Source of the DNA: Verrucomicrobiota bacterium
GTDB taxonomy: Bacteria; Verrucomicrobiota; Verrucomicrobiia; Opitutales; UBA2995
Direction: 5' to 3'
Assembly (NCBI GenBank): GCA_027622555.1
Contig: JAQBYJ010000061.1
Location: 1 to 34,945, forward strand
Length of the DNA: 34,945 nucleotides
The translations under genes were made by a program, and so were the position numbers. Shown piece after piece: positions 1-7,679 of this stretch. The notes beneath the pieces were generated by a model that was given only the letters and a program-made list of their open reading frames with translations, searched no databases and was not told where the DNA came from. The stretch's first letter is position 1; every line of letters starts with the position of its first letter.

Positions 1-374
1 AAAGGCATTTGACAGTACTGTTTTGCCCCCGGATTATTGACCCGCTTAATTACGCGGAAGATCCCGTTGACTTGAACACCTGAGTAGTTACGATTTATTA
101 AGGATAAATCACCTCCTGAAAAGCCTATTTTCTTAAAAAAATGGCATATTTTGTTTATGCAGGGAAAAGTTCAATAAATCGGCACAAGGTTTTTCAATTT
201 GAACGCTTTGAAGTGGGCTATTGTTGTTAATTTATAAGGGATTTTATCGGAAGTGAAAAAAATGAAAGTTACTCAACTGATCAAGTAACTTGCTTCCGGA
301 AATGAATTGAAGCCCCCTCAAGCCCCCAAAAAGATTACCCCGTATAATCAAACCTACAAAATCAAGCACTCACT
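1..374. other. Gene-free stretch upstream of the sulfatase
   Basis: No convincing complete gene lies here. The first 83 bases read open in one forward frame to a TGA at 81-83, ending in residues NYAEDPVDLNT, so this could be the tail of a gene that starts outside the window; it is too short to call. TTGACA at 9-14 followed 17 bases later by GATTAT (32-37) resembles a sigma-70 promoter, but no gene follows directly. A second weak promoter-like pair is TTGAAG (208-213) and TATAAG (233-238), placed just before the inverted repeats at 248-298. The rest is AT-rich and featureless. Confidence 0.5.
248..298. promoter_or_regulatory. Nested inverted repeat upstream of the sulfatase gene
   Basis: An inner perfect 8-base inverted repeat, AAGTTACT (266-273) and AGTAACTT (284-291), is separated by 10 bases. 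An outer repeat, CGGAAG (248-253) and CTTCCG (293-298), surrounds it. The spacer contains TGATCAAG. There is no T-run on either side, so it does not look like an intrinsic terminator. Its place, about 75-125 bases before the sulfatase start and just after a TATAAG box, suits an operator or a leader hairpin for the carbohydrate operon. The role is inferred; the repeats are seen directly. Confidence 0.4.
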
Positions 375-1847
375 TTGAATAAATATAATTTGCTGATTAT
401 CACACCCGACCAGTTGCGGTCCGATTATCTGGGATGTTATGGGCATGCTTCGATTGGGACTTCTCACATCGATCAATTGGCGAATGAAAGTGTGAAGTTT
501 GAAAATTGTTATTGTCAATCGCCGCTCTGTGCTCCGAGCCGCGTCAGTTTCACTACAAGTACGTATGTCGGGGAACATGGTTGTCGTAATTATTGGTCCA
601 CCATTGATCCACTTGTGCCAAACCTGGTTTCGTCGCTAAAGCAGACGGGTTACACCACGGGCATGTTTGGCAAAAATCATTTATTCACCTACGACAAATT
701 AGATGAAGTTTGGGACACCTGCCATGAGGTTTGCCTGGGAAATTATGATGAGCATCCAAAGTATGACAAAGCATTCAGCTCATTCGAAATGGAAGACGAC
801 CATGAGTACAATGTTACCGGGTTGCTGACGACTGAAGCGATTGAGTTTATGGGCCAAACGAATGGTCCGTTTTTGACCTGGATCAATTACCAGGATCCAC
901 ATCCGGCGTTCACCTGCCCGGCACCGTACAAAGATCTTTTTGATCCTGATGAGGTGGAGTTACCCAAATCGTTTCGTAACTTTGATAAAGATCGTCAACC
1001 GATGCGGAATGAAGTCTGGCGCAAGCATTCTCAAATGGAAGAGTGCAGTGATGAGGAGATGCGGAAAGCCATCGCAACTTACATGGGACAAATCCGCTAT
1101 GTGGATGATTGTGTTGGCAAGCTCACGCAATTTCTGAAGGACAAAGGTCTGGCCGAGAACACAGTTGTTTTATTTTTCTCCGATCATGGGGAGCTGCTTG
1201 GAGATTTTGGAATGACCCATAAACTTCCGGCTTTCTACGACAGCCTTACCAAAATTCCAGTAATGATTCGTCATCCAGACAAAAAGTGGGCGGGAACCAC
1301 GTTCAAGGGACTTACCGAAGAAATTGATTTGGTGCCAACGCTTCTGGAATCTATGGGTGTGCAAATACCTCCAACTATGGTGGGTCGATCCTGGTTTCAG
1401 GCATTGGAAAACGGCGATGACTTGGGAAAAGAATCGGTACTTTCAGAAGCCGGTGGTGGGGGTCCGACATTTACCGTGCCTATCACCGATCTAAAGCTAA
1501 AGGCACCTCAGCTTCCGACCAGTTTGGGTCCAGGTGCCATGTTACGGAAGGGCGATTGGAAGCTAAGTATCTACCATGACGATAGATGTGAATTGTATAA
1601 TTTGGCTGATGATCCTGCTGAGACGAATAATTTGTATGGGGATGATGCATGTCAATCAGTGCAATCCGATTTGACCCTCGAATTGACCAAGCGGATGCTG
1701 GGTGTAAAAGTCAGGGATGTAGGAATTGATTGGCCTTATGAAGAATATTCGGTAGATGTTCGGTTTGAACCTTTGCTAAAAATACACCTGGATCCTGCGG
1801 AAATAACCGGACTAACAAAAGTTAGCTCCAACCTATCCACTGGATAA
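375..1847 (+). CDS. Sulfatase, family S1 (formylglycine-dependent)
   Basis: This is a type I sulfatase that hydrolyses sulfate esters. The formylglycine core is CAPSR, with Cys52 as the residue to be oxidised and Arg56 next to it. Other expected active-site residues are visible: Asp12 in TPDQ, the GKNH motif at Lys100 and His102, His176 in QDPHP, Asp270-His271 in FSDHGE, and Lys283. The usual TGR tail of the signature is replaced by TST (61-63). At 490 residues the length is normal. The start is TTG; an in-frame stop at 345-347 leaves no room for an upstream ATG, and no signal peptide is present, so the product should be cytoplasmic. It is first in a row with a fucosidase and a symporter, which suggests a substrate such as a sulfated fucose-containing sugar; the true substrate cannot be read from sequence. 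An anaerobic- or aerobic-type maturase must be encoded elsewhere. Confidence 0.92.
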   Translation: MNKYNLLIITPDQLRSDYLGCYGHASIGTSHIDQLANESVKFENCYCQSPLCAPSRVSFTTSTYVGEHGCRNYWSTIDPLVPNLVSSLKQTGYTTGMFGKNHLFTYDKLDEVWDTCHEVCLGNYDEHPKYDKAFSSFEMEDDHEYNVTGLLTTEAIEFMGQTNGPFLTWINYQDPHPAFTCPAPYKDLFDPDEVELPKSFRNFDKDRQPMRNEVWRKHSQMEECSDEEMRKAIATYMGQIRYVDDCVGKLTQFLKDKGLAENTVVLFFSDHGELLGDFGMTHKLPAFYDSLTKIPVMIRHPDKKWAGTTFKGLTEEIDLVPTLLESMGVQIPPTMVGRSWFQALENGDDLGKESVLSEAGGGGPTFTVPITDLKLKAPQLPTSLGPGAMLRKGDWKLSIYHDDRCELYNLADDPAETNNLYGDDACQSVQSDLTLELTKRMLGVKVRDVGIDWPYEEYSVDVRFEPLLKIHLDPAEITGLTKVSSNLSTG

Positions 1848-1879
1848 ATTTTGCAGCAACTGTTTAAAATACCCTAATT

Positions 1880-3748
1880 ATGCAAATCAGATTCACCTTT
1901 CTTCTTCTCTCCATTATTAGTGCGCTGTTGTTTTTTTCAGCCTGCGGTAAAAAGGATACCGTCTCTGTCGACAATCTTTATATAGATCCGGTGCGCATGG
2001 AGGAGTGGAACGACTGGCGTTTCGGAATGTTTATTCATTGGGGGGCCTGGTCGCAAACCGAGATCGGTTACATTTGGAAAATGGTCAACGAGGAACCACG
2101 CGAAATTGGAGAAACACGATTCGAACTCTACAAGACGTTTAATCCAACCAATTTTGATCCAAAGAAATGGGCAAGAGCGGCGAAGGATGCGGGGATGAAA
2201 TACGTCGTCTTTGTTACCAAACACCATGATGGTTTTAATAATTATGATACCCAGCTTTCAGAGTTAAAAAGTACCAACCCTTTGGTGCCTTATAGCTCGG
2301 ATTCTAAGGCGGATTTAACAAAAGCAGTGATTGATGCATTCCGGGCTGAAGGATTGGCCATCGGTCTCTATTATTCTCACATTGATTGGCATCACAAAGA
2401 TGGCCGATATTTTTCACGCGATTATTGGGATTACGATCCGGACCGAATTGAAAGCGATCCCGAGTCATGGCGGCGATTTATTGAGTTTGAGAGAGGGCAG
2501 GTTCGGGAATTACTGACTAACTACGGGAAAATAGATATTTTGTGGTTCGATATTATGTGGCCCCATGCTGCGGTGGGAGATGAGCAGATCGCTCACCCGG
2601 TTGTCAGAAAAGATGTTCACGACTTGTTGAAGCTTATGAAAGAGCTCCAGCCGGATATTATTTTTAATGATAGAGGCACCGGGAAATATGGTGGCTTCTA
2701 TACACCCGAGCAACAGGTTCCTGTTGCGGGATTACCAGGGAATTGGGAATCGAATATAACGATTACCAATAATCGAGGGTTTTGGTATAAAGGGGAGAAT
2801 GTCAGCGCCAAGTCGAATAAAGAACTTATCCGCATGCTGGTCGACATAGCTTCGAAGGGTGGGAATTTTTTGATGAATGTTGGACCGCGTCCGGATGGTG
2901 AACTGTCACGAACTGAGTATGAGGCATTGTCTGGAGTCGGCGAGTGGATGGGCATAAACGGTGAGAGTATTTACGGAACCCGGAAAGGACAGTTTTTGCA
3001 ACTTGAGTGGGGGAGATCGACGACCAAAGGCTCGACCATCTATCTTCACGTTTTCGATTGGCCCGCTGACGGGTTTCTTAAAGTTCCTGGTGTCAGAAAC
3101 GATGTAGTTAAAGCTTACCTGCTTGCTGATAAGGATAAAAAACCGTTGGCAGTTGCGTCCAATGGAGAAGACAAAGTGATCGGCCTCGGTACCACCGAGC
3201 TTGATGCCTATGCATCGGTTGTCGTTGTTGAGTTGGAGGGCGAGCCAGATATTAACAATGTTTATCGACAGAAGGGAAAAGATCCGATCGAACTAGGCAC
3301 CTACTTTGCGAATATCGAAAGTAAAACAGCGAAGTACAATTTTGGTAAAGCCACACGTAAAGGAGACTTTATTCAGGACATAAAAAGCACCGACGATCGT
3401 ATCTTTTGGGATGTTTATGTAAGTACTCCCGGGAGTTATAAACTTAGCATTGTCCAGGCCACTCAGATGGAACAAAGCGGCAGTAAATTCACTTTTGAGG
3501 TAGCCGGACAAATCCTGGCCGCTGAGGTATCGGGCACTGCCAGCTGGGAAGGTGATATTCTCCAAGTACTACGACAGGAAATGGATGAAGGCGAGCGGCA
3601 CAACAATCTTTGGTTGTTTAAAGATCTCGATCTGGGGACCGTCACTTTTGAGAAAGCCGGAAAGCAAACCGTTACCCTCAAGCCTGATACTATCAAGGGA
3701 GACTATTTAATGTACTTAAAGTCAGCTTCCTTGACGCTTCTCCGCTAA
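1880..3748 (+). CDS. Alpha-L-fucosidase, GH29, lipoprotein
   Basis: This glycoside hydrolase releases alpha-linked L-fucose from glycans. The first 21 residues form a lipoprotein signal ending in the lipobox FSAC, with Cys22 as the lipidation site, so it is probably anchored in the periplasm or at the surface. The catalytic domain shows family landmarks in order: FGMFIHWG near 48-55, KHHDGF at 114-119, and LWFDIMW around 221-227, where Asp224 is the expected nucleophile. The segment GNFLMNVGPRPDG marks the end of the barrel. Roughly residues 460-622 form an extra beta-rich C-terminal domain that I cannot name; it could bind carbohydrate. The gene begins 32 bases after the sulfatase on the same strand and is followed 43 bases later by a symporter, fitting a small sugar-release and uptake operon. 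No strong ribosome binding site is visible. Confidence 0.93.
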   Translation: MQIRFTFLLLSIISALLFFSACGKKDTVSVDNLYIDPVRMEEWNDWRFGMFIHWGAWSQTEIGYIWKMVNEEPREIGETRFELYKTFNPTNFDPKKWARAAKDAGMKYVVFVTKHHDGFNNYDTQLSELKSTNPLVPYSSDSKADLTKAVIDAFRAEGLAIGLYYSHIDWHHKDGRYFSRDYWDYDPDRIESDPESWRRFIEFERGQVRELLTNYGKIDILWFDIMWPHAAVGDEQIAHPVVRKDVHDLLKLMKELQPDIIFNDRGTGKYGGFYTPEQQVPVAGLPGNWESNITITNNRGFWYKGENVSAKSNKELIRMLVDIASKGGNFLMNVGPRPDGELSRTEYEALSGVGEWMGINGESIYGTRKGQFLQLEWGRSTTKGSTIYLHVFDWPADGFLKVPGVRNDVVKAYLLADKDKKPLAVASNGEDKVIGLGTTELDAYASVVVVELEGEPDINNVYRQKGKDPIELGTYFANIESKTAKYNFGKATRKGDFIQDIKSTDDRIFWDVYVSTPGSYKLSIVQATQMEQSGSKFTFEVAGQILAAEVSGTASWEGDILQVLRQEMDEGERHNNLWLFKDLDLGTVTFEKAGKQTVTLKPDTIKGDYLMYLKSASLTLLR

Positions 3749-3791
3749 GTTTATCTTCTGTGACCGTTTTTCAGTCTTTTTCATTTCGCTT

Positions 3792-5429
3792 ATGAAAATC
3801 CAACTCATCGATTCCCTAATAATCCTGATATATTTTATCGGAATTATTTCACTAGGATTGTGGATTTCACGCAAACAGGCAAAAGGGGGTAGAGAGTTTT
3901 TCCTGGCAAATAATTCTATGAAGTGGCCGTTTATTGGGGCCTCATTGTTTGCTACTAACATTTCGAGCCAGCAATTTGTCGGGCAGGCCGGATTAGCGTT
4001 TTCCATAGGAATCATCGCCGGCGGTTTTCAGCTGGTTGGTGCCACGTGTTTTATCTTTCTGTCCGTGTTTTTTATTCGGACCTACATGGGGTTGAAATTG
4101 GCGACTTCGCCCGAGTTTTTTGAAAAGCGTTTTAGTGGTCGGTGTCGGACGATTGTCTCCTTTATGAATCTGATGATGATCATCCTGGGTAACATTGCCG
4201 CAGCTTTGTATGCAGGAGCCCTTGTGCTGACAAATTTATTGGGTTGGGATACTGGAGAACATGCCGAGAAATTGTATTGGTTCTCCGTTTTCATAATTGG
4301 AATTGCTGCCGGTACTTACACGCTGTTAGGTGGGTTGAAGGCGGTGATTTACTGTGATTTTGTTCAAACCGCTGTGCTGGTTTTAGGTGGATTGTTACTG
4401 CTTTATTTTGGCATCTCAGCTGTCGGTGGGCCAAGCGTTCTTTTTGCCGCTACAGATGGAAATGGTGAACCTATGTGGTCTTTGTTTCGGTCATGGGATC
4501 ATGATTTCGGTTGGTTACCCATGCTGACAGGTGGATTGATTTTGGGTGTTCATGGTCACTGCACGGACCAGGACTATGTACAAAGAGCATTGTCGGCCGG
4601 AAGTGTGTATCATGCGAAAATGGGAGCGATCTTCGCTGGTGTTCTAAAGACACTGGCCCTTTTTGTAATCGCAGCTCCTGGTGTTGTCGCCGCTCAGTAT
4701 TTCCAGGGCCAAGATACAGGAGTCATCGATAATGCCTATGTCAGTTTGCTGACGAGTGTGATGCCGGTCGGTTTTTTGGGACTATGTCTGGCTGGATTGC
4801 TGGCCGCTATTATGTCCAGTGTGGACTCAGGTTTGTGTGCTTGCGGATCACTTCTGACATACGACTTTTTTGCCAAGATAAAGAAGAATGCCACTGAAAA
4901 ACAGCTATTGAAAGACGGTCGAATAATCATGGTGATATTGTTGATAGCCTGTATGCTTATCGCTCCGTATATTCGAAACTTTAAAGGACTGTTTAACTAC
5001 CTGTTGGCAGTATGGGCGTTTTTGGCGCCTGGAGTTTTTGTCACTGTTTTGTTTGGGCTTTTTTACAAAAAATCCACCGAGAAGGCTGCTTTTGTTACCT
5101 TGGTTGTTGGTTGTGTTCTCGGTTTTGCGGCATTTTGTTTACTCAGCTTTCCTTCCTTGGAGGGAATTAAGAACAGTCTCCCGGCTTTCTATCAAAACAA
5201 GCTGAATTTGTCTCCGATCATTACTATCGTTTGCGTGGCGACTATGTATCTTATTAGTAACTATGGTGGTCGAACCGATAAAGACTATGCTAACTCATTG
5301 AGCGTCATTATTGATCCCGGTCAATTTACCATGACTGCTGAGGAGACCCGCAAATACAGACGGTTTTTGGGGATTTTAATTGTTTTCATTTGTTCAGTCG
5401 TGGCCTGTTTCTCTCCCGTTTTTTATTAG
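3792..5429 (+). CDS. Sodium/solute symporter (SSS family)
   Basis: A 545-residue polytopic membrane protein of the solute:sodium symporter family (SGLT/PutP type), which couples uptake of a sugar or other small solute to the sodium gradient. The N-terminus has the typical order: first membrane helix near 8-24, then GREFFLANNSMKWPFIG and ATNISSQQFVGQAG, where the first helices of the LeuT-like core lie. Later hallmarks include GGLKAVIYCDFVQ and LAGLLAAIMSSVDSGL, the region that contributes to the sodium site in characterised members. I count about 13-14 hydrophobic segments. Position after the sulfatase and fucosidase suggests that it imports the liberated monosaccharide, possibly fucose, but substrate is inferred from neighbours only. 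The stop is followed directly by the octamer repeat. Confidence 0.93.
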   Translation: MKIQLIDSLIILIYFIGIISLGLWISRKQAKGGREFFLANNSMKWPFIGASLFATNISSQQFVGQAGLAFSIGIIAGGFQLVGATCFIFLSVFFIRTYMGLKLATSPEFFEKRFSGRCRTIVSFMNLMMIILGNIAAALYAGALVLTNLLGWDTGEHAEKLYWFSVFIIGIAAGTYTLLGGLKAVIYCDFVQTAVLVLGGLLLLYFGISAVGGPSVLFAATDGNGEPMWSLFRSWDHDFGWLPMLTGGLILGVHGHCTDQDYVQRALSAGSVYHAKMGAIFAGVLKTLALFVIAAPGVVAAQYFQGQDTGVIDNAYVSLLTSVMPVGFLGLCLAGLLAAIMSSVDSGLCACGSLLTYDFFAKIKKNATEKQLLKDGRIIMVILLIACMLIAPYIRNFKGLFNYLLAVWAFLAPGVFVTVLFGLFYKKSTEKAAFVTLVVGCVLGFAAFCLLSFPSLEGIKNSLPAFYQNKLNLSPIITIVCVATMYLISNYGGRTDKDYANSLSVIIDPGQFTMTAEETRKYRRFLGILIVFICSVVACFSPVFY

Positions 5430-5430
5430 G

Positions 5431-5470
5431 GTTCCGCGGTTCCGCGGTTCAACGGTTCAGGGGTTCCTCG
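5431..5470. repeat. Five-copy octamer tandem repeat
   Basis: Five consecutive 8-base units are seen: GTTCCGCG, GTTCCGCG, GTTCAACG, GTTCAGGG and GTTCCTCG. All start with GTTC and end with G; the first two are identical and the last three diverge by two or three bases. The array begins two bases after the symporter stop codon (TAG at 5427-5429). It is non-coding in this position. Copy number may vary between strains, as is common for short tandem repeats. Confidence 0.85.
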
Positions 5471-5523
5471 GGCTGGTGGTTTTAGCCAGTATTGCTTGGG
5501 GAATTGTCCGGTTCAAAGAAAAC

Positions 5524-5592
5524 TGTAGGAGCGGGTTTACCCCGCGATTGTATCGATAGGCCTCAAAGCGATCTGGGGAGTAAAACCCCTCT
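5524..5592. repeat. REP-like palindromic element
   Basis: The segment starting TGTAGGAGCGGG contains the stem GCGGG (5531-5535) and CCCGC (5541-5545) with a five-base loop. About 30 bases on, a second short stem, GGGG and CCCC around 5575-5590, carries a related core in inverted orientation (GAGTAAAACCCC compared with GGGTTTACCCC). The GTAGGAGCGGG-loop-CCCGC arrangement is the form of the repetitive extragenic palindromes known from several bacterial groups and mobilised by RAYT (REP-associated tyrosine) transposases. Only one such element is seen in this window, so repetitiveness is inferred from resemblance. Confidence 0.55.
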
Positions 5593-5697
5593 AAACCTTG
5601 CTAAGGAAGGTCCCGTTACTTCACTGAAACAATTAAGCAATTAGGTTGTTTTGCTTGATCATTTTCTCACAATGAGGAGCTTCTACTAAAATCCCTT

Positions 5698-6750
5698 GTG
5701 CAAAACATTCCTCAAAGAATCAGATTAAAGGATATTGCCGAAAAGGCCGGCCTAAGTGTGGCTGCTGTGTCCATGGCACTTAAAAACCATCGATCTCTCC
5801 CGGCTACTACGATCAAGCGGGTTCAGAATTTAGCTGAATCCATGGGTTATGCTCCGGATCCTGCCCTTTCTGCTTTGGCGGCTCACAGAAGTCGGTTACG
5901 AGTTCACAAGGACTTTTCCGTTATCGGTTTGGTTTCCAATTGGTCGAGAGAGGATGCCTGGACAAACCTTCCTAGTGGAAAGGCCGTAGTTGAAGGAGCA
6001 AAAGCACGTGCGCTTGAGCTTGGATTCACCATTCAGCATATGTGGTGCAATTCAAAAAATCTGTCTGCTAACCGCTTTGATCAGATATTAAAAGCCAGAG
6101 GAATTCGCGGACTTATCTTGGCTCCACTCCATAATTATGATGACAGGATTGAGCTTGATTGGAATCAATACTCAGTGGTCACTTTGGAGAAACCGCTTCA
6201 CTACTCCCACTTTCATCATGTGGTCCAGAATCATTATTCAGACCTCATACTCTGTTGGAAGAAACTCAAGGAACGAAATTACAAACGCATTGGCCTTATT
6301 GTGCGCGATCACCTTTCAAGTCGTTGGGGTTACCAATGGGAGTCGGCGCATCACCTGGTGCAATCCTCAACAACCACTCAAGAGAAAACGATACCTACCT
6401 TACAATTGAAGGACGAAAATCAGGAGGATCATGTAGATCTGGTTCGGTCCTGGTTAAAGCTTTTTAAACCTGATGCCGTGATAAGTCGTTGTGATTGTTT
6501 TTTCGAAGCTGCTGAAGGTCTTGGATTGAAGATCCCCAATAATATTGGTTATGTCAGTTTGAACGTCACCGATGACGTTGAGGGTGCCACCGGTATTCAT
6601 CAGCATCGAGATATTATGGGAGCTACCGCTATTGATGTATTGAATAGTCTGCTACAACGGAATTTTCGTGGTGAACATCAAGTTTCCGTGGGTACCCAAG
6701 TTGATGGATCATGGATTGATGGAAAAACTCTTCTTAACAGGGTAGGATAG
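5698..6750 (+). CDS. LacI-family transcriptional regulator
   Basis: A 350-residue regulator. Residues about 8-60 form the LacI-type DNA-binding domain: RLKDIAEKAGLSVAAVSMAL is the helix-turn-helix, followed by the hinge region ending near MGYAPDPALSALAAHR. The remainder resembles a periplasmic-binding-protein-like sugar-sensing domain (for example FSVIGLVSNW near 78 and RIGLIVRDH near 200). The start is GTG; a GAGGAG element lies 18 bases upstream, further than usual, and no closer alternative start exists in frame. It follows the sulfatase, fucosidase and symporter genes on the same strand after a 268-base spacer, so it probably has its own promoter and controls that set in response to a sugar. 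An 8-base sequence CTTGATCA at 5654-5661 is shared with the region upstream of the sulfatase on the opposite strand. Confidence 0.92.
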   Translation: MQNIPQRIRLKDIAEKAGLSVAAVSMALKNHRSLPATTIKRVQNLAESMGYAPDPALSALAAHRSRLRVHKDFSVIGLVSNWSREDAWTNLPSGKAVVEGAKARALELGFTIQHMWCNSKNLSANRFDQILKARGIRGLILAPLHNYDDRIELDWNQYSVVTLEKPLHYSHFHHVVQNHYSDLILCWKKLKERNYKRIGLIVRDHLSSRWGYQWESAHHLVQSSTTTQEKTIPTLQLKDENQEDHVDLVRSWLKLFKPDAVISRCDCFFEAAEGLGLKIPNNIGYVSLNVTDDVEGATGIHQHRDIMGATAIDVLNSLLQRNFRGEHQVSVGTQVDGSWIDGKTLLNRVG

Positions 6751-6860
6751 CCTGTATTTGGATTTAGTGACCAATATAGCTAGGGTGTTTCCAAGTGATC
6801 GTTCGGAGCAATTGAACAACCGTTTCGCGTTAAAAATTCTTCTATTCTTGAGTTTTTAAA
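6751..6860. other. Spacer between regulator and tRNA
   Basis: No gene, strong hairpin or repeat is visible in these 110 bases. Together with 6938-7088 it makes up a stretch without protein genes that holds only the tRNA-Arg gene and the terminator of the hibernation factor gene. Confidence 0.5.
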
Positions 6861-6937
6861 TGGCACACCCCGCAGGAGTCGAACCTGCAACCTCCTGATC
6901 CGTAATCAGGTGCTCTATCCAATTGAGCTAGGGATGC
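6861..6937 (-). tRNA. tRNA-Arg (anticodon ACG)
   Basis: Read on the reverse strand, the 77 bases fold as a full cloverleaf: acceptor GCATCCC with GGGGTGT, D-arm GCTC/GAGC, anticodon stem CCTGA/TCAGG around the loop TTACGGA, variable loop AGGTT, T-arm GCAGG/CCTGC with loop TTCGACT, discriminator G and an encoded CCA. The loop gives anticodon ACG, which reads CGN arginine codons after A34 is deaminated to inosine. The acceptor stem has two wobble pairs, G1-U72 and U4-G69, slightly unusual but compatible with function. It stands alone, with no neighbouring tRNA or integrase. Confidence 0.95.
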
Positions 6938-7033
6938 ACAATAAAGGCGATAAGTTCTGTAAAGCTTTTGAAAGCTGTCAAGTATCTCTTTCGACTGTTT
7001 TTCATGGATGTTCACTCCGATGGTATGTGGGTA

Positions 7034-7067
7034 TAAAAAAAGCTCCGGAATTCACCGGAGCTTTTTG
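7034..7067 (-). terminator. Intrinsic terminator after the hibernation factor gene
   Basis: A perfect 8-base stem AGCTCCGG (7041-7048) and CCGGAGCT (7055-7062) encloses the loop AATTCA. It is flanked by an A-run (7035-7041) and a T-run, so it can terminate in both directions. It lies 22 bases beyond the stop codon of the reverse-strand gene at 7089. Confidence 0.88.
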
Positions 7068-7088
7068 AAAATTGTCTAGTAATATGTC

Positions 7089-7457
7089 TTATGCGCTCGC
7101 CGCTTTTGGCAGATCCGCCGGAAACTCTATACTATGCGTATCTTTTCGTTTCACTTTGCTGAGACGGTGCTTTCGTCGAAGCATTCGGTCTAATTTATGA
7201 ACCATGTCGTCAATGGATTTATAGAGGTCTTCAGTCTCTGAAGTTACGTTCAGACCTGGCCCACGCAACTCGATGTGGCCTTTGGCGATAAATTCTTTTG
7301 TATTGGTGACGTTTTGATTGTATTCTAATTCAACTCTAATTCGAATTATCCTATCGTCATGGTGGAAGAGCTTTGCAGTCTTCTCATGGACGATGAACTT
7401 AAGCGAATCAGTGAGTTCGATATGACGACCTGTGATAATAACGTCAGGATTATTCAT
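7089..7457 (-). CDS. hpf: Ribosome hibernation promoting factor (HPF/RaiA family)
   Basis: A 122-residue protein of the sigma-54 modulation/S30EA family, which binds the 30S subunit in stationary phase and blocks or pairs ribosomes. The sequence has the expected order: the start segment VIITGRHIELTDSL, a basic helix HEKTAKLFHHDDRIIRIRV, the strand with ELRGPGLNVTSETEDLYKSIDDMV, and a basic tail HKLDRMLRRKHRLSKVKRK. It lacks the C-terminal dimerisation domain of the long form, so it is a short-form protein. I chose ATG at 7457 over an in-frame start at 7487 because AAAGGAAA (7463-7470) lies five bases upstream. A hairpin and a pair of direct repeats lie in the leader at 7492-7541. It is monocistronic with its own terminator. 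Confidence 0.93.
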   Translation of the reverse strand: MNNPDVIITGRHIELTDSLKFIVHEKTAKLFHHDDRIIRIRVELEYNQNVTNTKEFIAKGHIELRGPGLNVTSETEDLYKSIDDMVHKLDRMLRRKHRLSKVKRKDTHSIEFPADLPKAASA

Positions 7458-7491
7458 TGTTATTTCCTTTTGGTTGGTGTTTGGCAATGTA

Positions 7492-7541
7492 GGTCATTTC
7501 TAAAAATGACCCAGGTTGGAAATTCTCGAGATTATTCTCGA
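7492..7541 (-). promoter_or_regulatory. Leader inverted and direct repeats upstream of hpf
   Basis: A perfect inverted repeat GGTCATTT (7492-7499) and AAATGACC (7504-7511) with a four-base loop lies 35 bases before the hpf start. Beyond it the 8-base sequence ATTCTCGA occurs twice, at 7522-7529 and 7534-7541, spaced 12 bases apart. These are plausible operator or leader-RNA elements for a gene that is normally growth-phase controlled, but no regulator is identified. Confidence 0.4.
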
Positions 7542-7679
7542 TGAGGAAATTATTTGAGGGATGTATGGGATGAAAAACCGATATCATTGCTGAGATTTTA
7601 ACGTTAGACGCACAAGCAGGATTTTGCAACCTTTCTCCTTTTTTATTTTTAATATATCACCTAGTTTTATGGTTTTTTT

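Noticed and set aside
9-37. TTGACA with GATTAT at 17-base spacing as a promoter
   Set aside because: It resembles a promoter, but no gene or RNA with recognisable features follows within 300 bases, so it was noted only in the description of the gene-free stretch.
354-578. Open reverse-strand frame over the sulfatase start
   Set aside because: It lies opposite the well-supported sulfatase, has no family features and its composition fits a shadow frame.
5431-5470. Possible CRISPR-like repeat array
   Set aside because: The units are 8 bases long and directly adjacent, with no spacers, and no cas gene is in the window.
6861-6937. tRNA-Arg as an integration site for a mobile island
   Set aside because: No integrase, no repeated tRNA end and no change in base composition or gene type is visible on either side.
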